Assembly (NCBI RefSeq): GCF_000733945.1
Contig: NZ_JPOL01000003.1
Span: forward strand, 124,001-188,000
DNA: 64,000 nt
Direction of reading: 5' to 3'
From: Flavimarina sp. Hel_I_48
GTDB lineage: Bacteria > Bacteroidota > Bacteroidia > Flavobacteriales > Flavobacteriaceae
This document shows, one piece after another, positions 8,937-18,166 of the stretch. The notes under the pieces were generated by a model that had not been told where the DNA came from, searched no databases, and saw nothing but the letters and a program-made list of their open reading frames with translations. A program made the translations under genes and the position numbers. Position 1 is the first letter of the stretch. Each line of letters starts with the position of its first letter.

Positions 8937-9503
8937 ATGGTCGTAGGATATGCCAGGGTCTCGACGAAGGACCAATCGTTGGGCTCACAGAAAAACCTTT
9001 TGAAAAATGCAGGGTGCGAACAAATTTATACGGACGTGGCCAGCGGCACAAAAGAAGACCGGAAAGGTTTGAGGAAAATGCTGAAGTACCTTAGAAAAGG
9101 GGATACGGTCATAACGTATAAAAATGACAGGATGTTCAGATCCTTAAGGAATATGATAGACCTTATCGATACCTTCAACGAAATGGAGGTGCATTTCAAA
9201 AGCCTTAGCGAACCGGAATTCGATACCACTTCCGCCAACGGAAAGTTTCTTCTCCAGATATTCGCCTCCGTTGCCGAATTCGAACGTAACCTGATATCGG
9301 AACGCACCAAGGTCGGATTGGTCAATGCACGGAACAGGAAAAAGTTATTGGGCAGACCAAAGGGCACCTCGAACGCCATAAAAGAGAAATACCATTACGC
9401 AAAACACCTTTACGACAATATGAACGTTTCGATCAGGGAGGCATGTAATAGGGCCAAAATCAGTAAAAGTTCGTTTTATAGGGTGGAAAAGGAAATCACA
9501 TGA
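8937..9503 (+). CDS. Small serine recombinase (resolvase/invertase family)
   Basis: A 188-residue site-specific serine recombinase. The catalytic domain starts MVVGYARVSTKDQ with the nucleophile Ser9; the arginine cluster is present in YKNDRMFRSLRNM and ERNLISERTKVGL. After the long helix, the linker LLGRPKGT leads to a C-terminal helix-turn-helix (VSIREACNRAKISKSSFYRV). This is the layout of Tn3-type resolvases and DNA invertases. It lies at the edge of the GC-rich block, directly after a 10-bp inverted repeat, and its stop overlaps the start of the HicB-like gene (ATGA). It could resolve or invert the element; which one cannot be read from sequence. Confidence 0.93.
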   Translation: MVVGYARVSTKDQSLGSQKNLLKNAGCEQIYTDVASGTKEDRKGLRKMLKYLRKGDTVITYKNDRMFRSLRNMIDLIDTFNEMEVHFKSLSEPEFDTTSANGKFLLQIFASVAEFERNLISERTKVGLVNARNRKKLLGRPKGTSNAIKEKYHYAKHLYDNMNVSIREACNRAKISKSSFYRVEKEIT

Positions 9504-9682
9504 AACAGTTTGAAATTGTTTGCGAAAAATCCAAGGATGGTTATAGCGCCTATGTGCCGGGTCTCCCAGATTGCACGTCCGCAGGGACTGATCGGAAGGA
9601 CATCGAAAAGAATATGTTAGAGGCTATCAAACTTCATCTGGAAGTTCTTGCCGACAGCCAAACAGGGACTGGCCATCCCTAA
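9500..9682 (+). CDS. HicB-like antitoxin-type protein, orphan
   Basis: A 60-residue protein with the compact HicB ferredoxin-like fold: FEIVCEKSKDGYSAYVPGLPDCTSAGTDRKDIEKNMLEAI is the family pattern of strand, loop with LPG/LPDC, then helix. It has no C-terminal DNA-binding domain and no HicA toxin gene is present on either side. Its start overlaps the recombinase stop by 4 bp, so both are made from one message. It may be a remnant of a toxin-antitoxin pair, or an accessory of the recombinase. Confidence 0.75.
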   Translation: MKQFEIVCEKSKDGYSAYVPGLPDCTSAGTDRKDIEKNMLEAIKLHLEVLADSQTGTGHP

Positions 9683-9751
9683 TTGTTCCAATTCTATTTT
9701 AAGAATAGGCATAACCTTTTGTAATTGAGTGAATTAAAAACATTACTGGAA

Positions 9752-9814
9752 ATTTTGTCCTATTTTTGGAATGGAATAGTTTAATCCTAACGGAACATTT
9801 TGTCCTATTTTTGG
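9752..9814. repeat. 18-bp direct repeat, 45 bp apart, at the element edge
   Basis: ATTTTGTCCTATTTTTGG occurs exactly at 9752-9769 and 9797-9814. The second copy adjoins the remaining part of the truncated dehydrogenase gene, and the GC-rich block ends just before the first copy. The repeat could be an integration scar. TATTTTTG within it also matches the Bacteroidota -7 box, so a duplicated promoter is an alternative. Confidence 0.55.
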
Positions 9815-9836
9815 CATAAGGCCAATATACGGCGTT

Positions 9837-11642
9837 GTGGGATATTCGGGTTTTGAAGGGGGGATATCCGGGAAACCTTATAAATTTGGTCAGGGAGTGT
9901 ACCGTTTTTCACCAGACCTTTCTGATTTTGAAGTGGTGACCAACACCAGCAATAATACCTGGGGACTTGGTTTTACCGAAGATAATGACATTTTTGCTTC
10001 TACTGCCAACAACACCCATAGTGTTTTTGTTGGTATTCCCAATGCCGATTTAGATGGGGTAAAAGGAATTCCATTAAAAGGAAGCGAAAAAATTGACGGG
10101 CATTATGCCATGCACCCCATTACAAGCCATGTTCGGCAAGTAGATGTTTTTGGTGGTTTTACGGCCGCATCCGGGCATCATTTTTATACAGCGCGTGATT
10201 ATCCTTCATCGTACTGGGATCAGGTTGCTTTTGTATGTGAACCTACGGGGCATTTGGTACACATGGCTAAAATCGCTAAAGAAGGTGCGGGTTATACCGA
10301 AAGTGATGGTTGGAATTTATTTGCCAGCGCAGACGAATGGGTATCTCCCGTTGCTGCCCGCGTAGGTCCAGACGGCGCCGTTTGGGTTTTAGACTGGTAT
10401 AATTTTATTGTACAGCACAACCCCACACCAACGGAAGATAGGGGAGGATACAATGCAGAAACCGGGGAGGGAAATGCCTATGTAAACCCGCTTCGGGACA
10501 AATCAAGGGGGCGTGTATGGCGTGTCGTGTGGAAGGGAGCTAAGGAATATGAGCCAATAGCTCTGAGTAAAGATAATCCTGATGCGCTTATAAGAGCACT
10601 TTCCAATGATAATATGTTCTGGAGAATGACCGCCCAGCGTCTTCTGGTAGAACGCAATAATAACGACATTCTTAATGAACTCTATGATCTGGTCGATGAA
10701 AAAGAGGTGGATAGCCTGGGATTAAATGTAGGTGCACTTCATGCGTTATGGACTATCCAGGGGCTCGGTGCAATTGGCTCTGATGAAAAAGCGACCAAAA
10801 TTGTAAGGGGAGCTTTGGAACATCCTTCTTACGCGGTTCGCAAAGGAGCCGTAGCAATGCTGCCAAACACTGAAAGTGGCGTGGATGCTTTATTGAAAGC
10901 AGATCTGCTACATGATAAGAACCCAACCGTGCAGCTGGCAGCACTTCTTTATTTTACAGAAAGTAACTCATCACAGCAAGTTGGGGAGGCACTTTATGAG
11001 CTAAGTAAAGAACAAAGTATAGTTAATGACCCCTGGTTATCAAAAGCGGTTTACATTGCTTCAAGCAAACATGACTATGGTTTTATAACAGCCTATAAAG
11101 CTGAAAATCCCAGCCCCCGCAGCACGTATAAAAAAACAGATGCTAACGCGCAGAATAATCTATTTCAAGATGCCTCTATAGCTGAAGTCTTTGCTGCAAA
11201 TTATAAGGGAGAACGCCCTGCTGAAGAAGGTAGATCTGAAACATCAATTACCACAGCGAAAGAAACCACCATTATTCGTATAAAAACTGTTCAAAACGAA
11301 ATGAAATACGATATTTCTGAATTTGTGGTAAAGGCAGGACAACCGGTAGAGATTATTTTTGAAAATCCAGATTTTATGCAGCATAACCTGGTAATTACTA
11401 AACCGGGAGCAAAAGAAAAAGTAGGTTTAGCCGCTGATAAATTGGCTTCAGATCCTAATGGGGAAGCCTTAAATTATGTGCCAGACATGGAAGAAATATT
11501 ATTTTCGAGTCCGTTGTTAGATCCAGAGAAAACAGTTAGCATAAAGTTTACCGCACCGAAAAACCCGGATATTTATCCCTTTATATGTACCTTTCCCGGC
11601 CACTGGCGCCTTATGCAAGGTCAAATGAAAGTTATAAAATGA
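9837..11642 (+). pseudogene. Copper-domain dehydrogenase-like protein, 5' end missing
   Basis: A 601-residue remnant. It begins inside a sorbosone-dehydrogenase-like beta-propeller (GQGVYRFSPDLSDFEVV, NNTWGLGFTEDNDIFAS) of the kind found in membrane-bound dehydrogenase proteins of Bacteroidota and Planctomycetes. HEAT-like repeats follow at about 245-400, then a C-terminal plastocyanin/azurin-like domain at about 490-601 with type 1 copper ligands visible: His in QHNLVITKPG, then Cys, His and Met in CTFPGHWRLM. The frame is open upstream only to a TAG at 9777; there is no signal peptide, no good start (only GTG at 9837) and the propeller front is absent. The 5' part was probably lost when the left-hand element inserted. 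Confidence 0.8.
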
Positions 11643-11773
11643 TCTTTTTTTTTATAAATACATTGTATATTCTTAGTAGTTAGTATTTAGTCTTGTTAAT
11701 AGTATAGTAAACAGCACTGAATCTTAATAAAAAAATCTGTTTTTTAGATAGAAATATTTAGCTATTTTACACA

Positions 11774-11811
11774 AAAAACCGCCTAAAAATGATCATTTTT
11801 GGGCGGTTTTT
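11774..11811. terminator. Bidirectional terminator
   Basis: Stem AAAAACCGCC..GGCGGTTTTT around the inner palindrome AAAAATGATCATTTTT, between the convergent copper-domain remnant and acyl-CoA dehydrogenase genes. A- and T-runs on both sides fit termination in both directions. Confidence 0.85.
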
Positions 11812-11828
11812 ACATTATCTACAATATT

Positions 11829-13634
11829 TTAAAAAGGATATTTATTCTCCGCTATCACTTTATCAGCGATTAGCGTACGCAGCGCAACGACATTGGGCTG
11901 ATTTTGATATTTTGTAAAACGTTTAAGTCCCATCAGCATCATGCGCTGCTCATCACCTTCGGCAAAGGAAACGATTCCCTCTTTCGCTTTTTGGTTGATA
12001 ATATCCACAGCGTGATAAAGATATAATTGCGCCATGGCAATTTGTTCTTTTTGAGAACCTGCCCCATTACGTTTTGCATTTTTCTCTGCCCGTAAAATGG
12101 TGCTTTCAGCCATATATACCTCAATAAGTATGTCTGATGCAGCAAGCAATAATTGCTGATGTTGTTCCAGATCTGGGCCAAATTTCTGTATGGCGCTGCC
12201 TGCGACCATAAGAAATACTTTTTTCAGTTTGGCGACCATCGCTTTTTCTTCGCTTAGGGTTTCGCTGAAATCTGGTGTGTCAAAAGAAGGAATAGAAGTA
12301 AGTTCTTCACCTACCGCCATAGCTGGTTTTAAAAGGTCAACATGTCCTTTCATCGCTTTTTTAACCAGCATTCCCACGGCGAGCATCCGGTTGATTTCAT
12401 TCGTACCTTCGTAGATACGGGGGATACGGGCATCCCTCCAGGCAGATTCCATTGGCGCATCTGCACTAAAGCCCATTCCGCCAAAAATCTGAATTCCTTC
12501 ATCGGCACAGTGTTGTATATCTTCAGAACAGGCGACTTTAAGAATGGAACATTCAATGGCGTATTCCTCAACGCCTTTCAATTCCGCTTCCTGGTGCGAG
12601 TTACCGTCCTGCATGCGCAGGTGGATACGGTCTTCAATATTTTTTGCAGCACGGTAAGATGCGCTTTCACCGGCATACGCCGCTGTAGCCATTTCGGCCA
12701 ACTTTAATTTGATCGCTCCAAACTGGGCTATGGGTGTTTTAAATTGAATGCGTTCGTTTGCATATTTTACGCCGTACGTTGTCACCCGGCGCTGTGCGTC
12801 AAGACAGGCGGCAGCCAACTTTATACGCCCTATATTTAAAGCGTTCATGGCGATTTTAAAACCTTCACCGCGACCGGCAAGCATATTCTCAACAGGCACT
12901 ACGGTATCGTTAAAAAACACCTGACGGGTAGAGGAGGCGTGAATACCGAGTTTTTTCTCTTCTTCACCCATAGAAATACCGTTATTCTTATCATTTTCTA
13001 CGATAAAACCGGTAATATTTTTGTCGTCTTCTATACGGGTAAAAACAATAAACAAATTGCAGAAACCGGCGTTTGAAATCCACATTTTCTGTCCGTTGAT
13101 CTTGTACGATTTACCATCTTCACTTACAACCGCTTTCGTTTTTCCACTATTGGCATCAGAACCTGCGCCTGGTTCGGTCAGTGCATAGGCACCAAACCAT
13201 TCTCCAGTGGCTAATTTTGGAACATATTTCTTCTTTTGTTCCTCATTTCCGTAAAGGGTAATGGGCATGGTACCAATTCCCGTATGGGCCCCAAAAGCGG
13301 TTGCGATAGAACCCGTTGCGCCAGAAATATAATCGCAAACTAACATGGTCGAAACAAATCCCATTCCCAGGCCATCGTATTCTTCAGGGACGGAAACACC
13401 GAGGAAACCCAGTTCGCCAGCTTTGCGCATAACCTCTTCGGTAAGGGCGTAATCTTTATGCTCAAATCGTTCTTTATGGGGAACGATCTCCCGGTCAACA
13501 AATTCCTGAACCGATTCTTTCATCATTTGCTGCTCCTCGTTGAAATCTTCTGGAGTGAAGACGTCCTCACATGCCGTTTCTTTTACTAAAAATTGTCCGC
13601 CACGAAGTATATCTTTTTTATCTAGTGTTTCCAT
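11829..13634 (-). CDS. Acyl-CoA dehydrogenase (beta-oxidation)
   Basis: A 601-residue FAD-dependent acyl-CoA dehydrogenase, longer than the 380-residue short/medium-chain enzymes and similar to long-chain and very-long-chain types with an extra C-terminal helical domain. Seen are the N-terminal helical domain from about residue 30, YALTEPGAGSDANSGKT and MWISNAGFCNLFIVF in the beta domain, and YAIECSILKVACSEDIQ plus GIQIFGGMGFSADAPMESAWRDARIPRIYEGTNEI in the C-terminal domain; Glu in YEGTNE is the usual catalytic or adjacent region. It carries out the first oxidation of acyl-CoA. It is the last gene of the minus-strand fatty-acid cluster. Confidence 0.93.
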   Translation of the reverse strand: METLDKKDILRGGQFLVKETACEDVFTPEDFNEEQQMMKESVQEFVDREIVPHKERFEHKDYALTEEVMRKAGELGFLGVSVPEEYDGLGMGFVSTMLVCDYISGATGSIATAFGAHTGIGTMPITLYGNEEQKKKYVPKLATGEWFGAYALTEPGAGSDANSGKTKAVVSEDGKSYKINGQKMWISNAGFCNLFIVFTRIEDDKNITGFIVENDKNNGISMGEEEKKLGIHASSTRQVFFNDTVVPVENMLAGRGEGFKIAMNALNIGRIKLAAACLDAQRRVTTYGVKYANERIQFKTPIAQFGAIKLKLAEMATAAYAGESASYRAAKNIEDRIHLRMQDGNSHQEAELKGVEEYAIECSILKVACSEDIQHCADEGIQIFGGMGFSADAPMESAWRDARIPRIYEGTNEINRMLAVGMLVKKAMKGHVDLLKPAMAVGEELTSIPSFDTPDFSETLSEEKAMVAKLKKVFLMVAGSAIQKFGPDLEQHQQLLLAASDILIEVYMAESTILRAEKNAKRNGAGSQKEQIAMAQLYLYHAVDIINQKAKEGIVSFAEGDEQRMMLMGLKRFTKYQNQPNVVALRTLIADKVIAENKYPF

Positions 13635-13649
13635 GTTTTGATTTTTTTG

Positions 13650-14079
13650 AAAAGAGAATAAAGAGAAAAGAGGAAAGATTCAATTACTTAATTTATTTTG
13701 AAAACCCATGGTCATTTTCTGCCATTCTGCAATCAGTGATTCTATTTTTTTTAATTGTTCTGTATTAATATATTCTTTGTGCGCTGCGATTAATAATTGA
13801 GTACCCAATTCAAAGGAGGATCCAAGAGAATAATTCAGAAAGACTTTAAAGGATTTATTAGAATGTGCTGAACCCTCGGCAATATTACTTGGAATCGAAA
13901 TTGCATATCTACTTATTTAAGATGTCAAATCGAAACGCTCATGCTTCGGAAAGGTTTTTACAAAATCTGAAATATCATAAGCAATTGCCAATCCCAGAGA
14001 CCAAATTTTTAAATTCTTATAATTGTGTCTCCGGTTTTCCATTCCTAATTTTTCTTATCTCTTTGTTCTATTCTCTTTT
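13650..14079. repeat. 11-bp inverted repeat bounding the first S23 gene
   Basis: AAAAGAGAATA at 13650-13660 and its exact reverse complement TATTCTCTTTT at 14069-14079 enclose the S23 pseudogene and nothing else. Purine-rich sequence continues on both sides. This suggests that gene and borders moved as one unit. Confidence 0.5.
13680..14042 (-). pseudogene. S23-type four-helix-bundle protein, nonsense-interrupted
   Basis: Reading the minus strand from the ATG at 14042 gives a full-length S23/IVP-type four-helix-bundle protein of about 120 codons: MENRRHNYKNLKIWSLGLAI, then KTFPKHERFDLTS, a TAA stop at 13919-13917, then ISRYAISIPSNIAEGSAHSN and onward to a TGA at 13680. The stop sits where relatives have Gln (SQISRYAISIPSNIAEG), so one C-to-T change (CAA to TAA) explains it. 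Frame is otherwise intact. The family was first seen in sequences inserted in 23S rRNA genes; its role is unknown. The gene lies between the thiolase and acyl-CoA dehydrogenase genes. Confidence 0.85.
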
Positions 14080-14102
14080 GTCTTATTTTGTTCAAAATAA
14101 TT

Positions 14103-15293
14103 TTATGTGAGAAACTCATAAACCCCGGCAGCGCCCTGACCTGTACCTACACACATGGTCACCATACCGTATTTACCCTGCATATTGCGTTTACGCATCT
14201 CATCAAATAATTGCACCGAAAGTTTACCGCCGGTACAACCCAATGGATGCCCCAGGGCAATTGCTCCTCCGTTTACATTGACGATATCAGAATTGAGTCC
14301 GGCTTCACGGATGACCGCCAGTGACTGACTTGCAAAAGCTTCGTTGAGTTCAAAAAGTTCAATATCTTGCAGTTTTACATCGGCTTGTTTCAGCGCTTTC
14401 GGAATCGCTTTAACCGGACCTATACCCATAATCCTTGGTTCTACGCCCACGGGTGCAAAATTTACCAATCGCGCAATAGGTTCCAAATTGAGCTCTTTCA
14501 TCATTTTCTCGCTCATGATCAGCGTAAACGCTGCTCCATCACTCATTTGCGAGGAATTTCCAGCAGTTACAGTTCCGCCTTCGGCAAAAACGGGACGAAG
14601 CTTCCCTAGAACTTCTAAGCTTGTGTCTTTCCGCGGTCCTTCATCTTTATTGACCGTGTAGGTTCTTGTTTCTTTTTTACCGGCACCGTTCACAAACGTT
14701 TCATGCACCTCTATGGGAACGATCTGATCCTGAAAGCGATTTTCGGCTTGTGCTTTTAGTGCTTTTTGATGAGAATTGTATGCAAATTCATCCTGATCTT
14801 CCCGGCTCACATGAAACTGTTTAGCGACAGCTTCTGCGGTGAGGCCCATATTCCAGTAGTAATCTTCATGACCTTCTTTAGCCAGTTTATAGTCGGGCAC
14901 GGGTTTATAACCACCCATGGGAATATAACTCATGCTTTCTGCACCACCGGCAATAATACATTCTGCCATACCTGCCTGAATCTTGGCCGAAGCCATTGCG
15001 ATGGTTTCAATACCAGAGGCGCAATAGCGGTTAACCGTTACTCCTGGAACATCTTCGATCTTAAGTCCCATTAAGGAAATCAACCTACCCATATTAAGTC
15101 CTTGTTCCGCTTCTGGCATGGCGTTGCCCACCATAACATCATCAATACGCTTTTTATCCAGTTGTGGAATATCTTTAAGCAAATATTCTATAGTCTCGGC
15201 CGCAAGTTCATCAGGACGTTTAAATCTAAATAATCCCCGGGGAGCTTTGCCCACGGCAGTACGGTATGCTTTTACTATATATGCTGTTTTCAT
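14103..15293 (-). CDS. fadA: Acetyl-CoA C-acyltransferase (3-ketoacyl-CoA thiolase)
   Basis: A 396-residue thiolase that cleaves 3-ketoacyl-CoA with CoA in the last step of beta-oxidation. Active-site residues are visible: the acyl-carrying Cys91 in NRYCASGIE, His in [16 protein letters not shown], and the second Cys in [14 protein letters not shown] near the C-terminus. Length is typical. It is flanked by two decayed S23 genes, and it follows the FadN-type gene on the minus strand, so it should supply the thiolase for that enzyme. Biosynthetic acetyl-CoA acetyltransferase is the main alternative, but the context favours degradation. Confidence 0.93.
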   Translation of the reverse strand: MKTAYIVKAYRTAVGKAPRGLFRFKRPDELAAETIEYLLKDIPQLDKKRIDDVMVGNAMPEAEQGLNMGRLISLMGLKIEDVPGVTVNRYCASGIETIAMASAKIQAGMAECIIAGGAESMSYIPMGGYKPVPDYKLAKEGHEDYYWNMGLTAEAVAKQFHVSREDQDEFAYNSHQKALKAQAENRFQDQIVPIEVHETFVNGAGKKETRTYTVNKDEGPRKDTSLEVLGKLRPVFAEGGTVTAGNSSQMSDGAAFTLIMSEKMMKELNLEPIARLVNFAPVGVEPRIMGIGPVKAIPKALKQADVKLQDIELFELNEAFASQSLAVIREAGLNSDIVNVNGGAIALGHPLGCTGGKLSVQLFDEMRKRNMQGKYGMVTMCVGTGQGAAGVYEFLT

Positions 15294-15324
15294 GATTATT
15301 TTAAATTATGAGTTAGGACGATTT

Positions 15325-15730
15325 GACGTAGGATTTAAGACTTTTGAAGACTTTCCATGAAACGTGTAATCATCCCTTGAATTAATTGGATTTTATTTTC
15401 AAGATTTCCAAAAGTTTCTTTTGAGATATAATCAATTTCATAAGCTATAATTAATTGTGTTTCCCATTAAAAGGCAGAGCCTAAAGCGGTTTCAAAAAAA
15501 CACAAAAGTGTTTATTTGTATTTTTACTGGTGCCTTCAGCAATATTAGAGGGAACGGATACTGGCAAGCGTTGAATTTGGCTAATTAGTGAATATGTTTC
15601 AGATTTCGGGAAACTTTTGGTAATTATATAAGTTTCTTTTACTAAGGACATTCCTTCATGCCAGATATTAAGTTTTCTAAAATTATGCTTGGCAGCCATA
15701 GTTTATTTATTTGATCTTATATCTTACGTC
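15325..15730. repeat. 16-bp imperfect inverted repeat bounding the second S23 gene
   Basis: GACGTAGGATTTAAGA at 15325-15340 and TCTTATATCTTACGTC at 15715-15730 match as inverted repeats at 14 of 16 positions. They enclose the second S23 pseudogene; the left arm overlaps its last two codons and stop. Confidence 0.45.
15335..15699 (-). pseudogene. Second S23-type four-helix-bundle protein, frameshifted
   Basis: From ATG 15699 the frame reads MAAKHNFRKLNIWHEGMSLV, then FPKSETYSLISQIQRLPVSV and SNIAEGTSKNTNKHFCVFLKPL before a stop. Homology continues in another frame: ETALGSAF, a TAA, WETQLIIAYEIDYISKETF and on to SLQKS at 15335. The shift falls in a run of seven T's on the coding strand, a usual slippage site; a second lesion is the TAA. 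The family is the same as that of the pseudogene at 13680-14042, but the two differ clearly in sequence, so they are separate arrivals rather than a fresh duplication. Confidence 0.85.
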
Positions 15731-15757
15731 TTCGAGCGTAGCGGTCTTAAGTCTTTT

Positions 15758-18166
15758 TCAATTCCTCAACGGTTTATTCTTCTTGATCATATGCTCTAAA
15801 CGCTCTAATGTTTTGCGCTCTCCCGTTAAGCTCAGAAAGGCTTCCCGTTCCAGATCGAGCAAATATTGTTCACTTACATAAGACGCTTCAGATAAATCAC
15901 CTCCGGCCATTACATAAGCCAATTTGTTGGCGATTTTTTTATCGTGATCGCTTATATAATTTCCGGCATTCATCTGGTCTGTACCCACGAGGAAAGCACC
16001 CAATGCCTGTTTTCCAAGTACTTTGATATCTTTACGCTGTATGGGTTTTGTGTAGCCTTGTTCCGCTTCAAATTTTGCAATTTCCTTGGCAGTCGCGATC
16101 TGGCGGTTTTTATTGACCACTACGATATCCTTGCCCTGTTTCAGAATTCCCAGATCAAAGGCTTCATAAGCCGAAGTAGATACTTTTGCCATACCAATGG
16201 TTAGAAAATATTCGCGCAGACGGTTCAGTTCGACATCATCCTTTTGGTAGGTTTCCGAAGCTCTCAATGCCATTTCTTTAGAGCCGCCGCCGCCTGGAAT
16301 AAGACCAACACCAAATTCTACCAAACCAATATAACTTTCTGCCGCTGCGACCACGCGATCTGCATGTAAGGTCATCTCACAACCACCGCCCAGGGTCATA
16401 GCGTGGGGAGCTACGACAGTGGGAATGGAGGAGTAGCGCAGGCGCATGGAAGTATCCTGGAAATATTTTACTGCCGCATTCAGCTCATCATATTCCTGCT
16501 CCACCGCCATCATGAATATCATCCCGATGTTTGCTCCCACAGAGAAATTTTTACCCTGATTGGCAATAACGAGTCCGGCGAAATCTTTTTCTGCAATATC
16601 AATAGCTTTGTTCAAACCGCCGAGAACATCCCCGCCTATGGAATTCATTTTAGAACGGAATTCCACATTGAGTATTCCATCTCCCAGATCTTCAACCACA
16701 ACGCCGTTGTTTTTGAAAACCTCTTTACTTTGACGAATGTTATCAAGTATAATAAAGCCTTCCTGACCAGGTTTTTTGGAATATTTCTTCTTGTCAATAT
16801 CGTAGAAGTAAGTATTCCCGTCTTTAACGGTATAAAAGGACTTGATGCCTGCGGAAAGCATTTCAGTTACCCAGGAAGCAACTTCGTAACCTTCGGCTTT
16901 TATAAGTTCTACACCTTTTTCTATACCTACCGCATCCCATATTTGAAATGGTCCATGGCCCCAGCCATAGCCAGCGCGCATGGCGTTATCTATTTTATAA
17001 AGCTCATCTGTAATTTCAGGAATTCGGTTTTGTACGTAAGCAAAAAGACCAGCGAAGTTTTTACGGAAAAATTCTCCTGCATTATCCTCACCGTTGATAA
17101 GTATAGGGAAACGATCTGCTACAAGATCAACACCTTTTGTTTTCTCCAAAGTGGCAAAAGAAGCCCGTTTTTCATCCCGATAATCCATTTTATCGAGGTC
17201 TAGGGTCAATATTTCGCTAGAACCGTCATCTTTCTTGATTTTTTTATAGAAACCCTGTCCGGTCTTGCTTCCCAGCCATTTGTTGTCGTTCATCGTGCTG
17301 ATGTAGTCGGGAAGTTTAAAAAGCTCCCTGCGCTCATCATTGGGACAGTTCTCATAAATACCATTAGCCACGTGTACAAGCGTGTCAAGTCCCACAACAT
17401 CAACTGTCCTGAAAGTAGCTGATTTTGGCCTGCCTATTAAAGAACCTGTAAGTTTATCAACCTCCTCGACGGTCATGCCCAACGCTTTCACGGTATGAAA
17501 TAAGCTCATAATGCTAAAAGTACCGATACGATTACCGATAAAAGCCGGAGTATCTTTGGCTAAAACGGCTGTTTTACCAAGAAATTTCTCACCATAATTG
17601 GTCAGAAATTCAAGAACTTCTTGGTCGGTTTTAGGACCAGGGATAATTTCAAAAAGTTCCAGGTAGCGTGCAGGATTGAAAAAATGTGTTCCACAGAAAT
17701 GTTTCTGAAAATCAGTACTACGACCCTCACTCATATATTGAATGGGTATTCCCGAAGTATTGGATGTTATTAAAGTACCTGGTGTACGGTGCTTGTCCAG
17801 GGTTTCAAATACCTGTTTTTTGATGTCAAGACGTTCAATGACCACTTCAATGATCCAATCTACATCTCTTACCTTGGCAATATCATCTGTTGTATTACCT
17901 GTAGTGATACGGTTTGCAAAATCTTTGTGATAAATAGGGGAGGGTTTCGATTTCAGGGCATTTTGAAGATGCTCATTAACCAAACGGTTGCGTACGTTTT
18001 TATCTTCTAAGGTTAATCCTTTTGCCTTTTCCTTATCAGTAAGTTCACGAGGAACTATGTCCAATAATAGAACTTCAACACCAATATTTGCAAAGTGGCA
18101 GGCTATACCACTTCCCATAATTCCAGAACCTATAACAGCTACTTTATTTATTCTTCTCTTGCTCAT
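15758..18166 (-). CDS. fadN: 3-hydroxyacyl-CoA dehydrogenase / enoyl-CoA hydratase, FadN type
   Basis: An 802-residue bifunctional beta-oxidation enzyme. The N-terminal Rossmann domain has the NAD-binding pattern GSGIMGSG (13-20), followed by 3HCDH domains (CGTHFFNPARYLELFEI, then FIGNRIGTFSIM and a second copy with MRAGYGWGHGPFQIWDA). The C-terminal third is a crotonase domain with HAMTLGGGCEMTLHADRVVAAAESYIGLVEFGVGLIPGGGG forming the oxyanion hole. The dehydrogenase-first order matches FadN/FadJ-like proteins of Bacillus and Bacteroidota and is opposite to E. coli FadB. Its start overlaps the MarR stop by one base (TAATG), indicating coupling. Confidence 0.92.
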   Translation of the reverse strand: MSKRRINKVAVIGSGIMGSGIACHFANIGVEVLLLDIVPRELTDKEKAKGLTLEDKNVRNRLVNEHLQNALKSKPSPIYHKDFANRITTGNTTDDIAKVRDVDWIIEVVIERLDIKKQVFETLDKHRTPGTLITSNTSGIPIQYMSEGRSTDFQKHFCGTHFFNPARYLELFEIIPGPKTDQEVLEFLTNYGEKFLGKTAVLAKDTPAFIGNRIGTFSIMSLFHTVKALGMTVEEVDKLTGSLIGRPKSATFRTVDVVGLDTLVHVANGIYENCPNDERRELFKLPDYISTMNDNKWLGSKTGQGFYKKIKKDDGSSEILTLDLDKMDYRDEKRASFATLEKTKGVDLVADRFPILINGEDNAGEFFRKNFAGLFAYVQNRIPEITDELYKIDNAMRAGYGWGHGPFQIWDAVGIEKGVELIKAEGYEVASWVTEMLSAGIKSFYTVKDGNTYFYDIDKKKYSKKPGQEGFIILDNIRQSKEVFKNNGVVVEDLGDGILNVEFRSKMNSIGGDVLGGLNKAIDIAEKDFAGLVIANQGKNFSVGANIGMIFMMAVEQEYDELNAAVKYFQDTSMRLRYSSIPTVVAPHAMTLGGGCEMTLHADRVVAAAESYIGLVEFGVGLIPGGGGSKEMALRASETYQKDDVELNRLREYFLTIGMAKVSTSAYEAFDLGILKQGKDIVVVNKNRQIATAKEIAKFEAEQGYTKPIQRKDIKVLGKQALGAFLVGTDQMNAGNYISDHDKKIANKLAYVMAGGDLSEASYVSEQYLLDLEREAFLSLTGERKTLERLEHMIKKNKPLRN

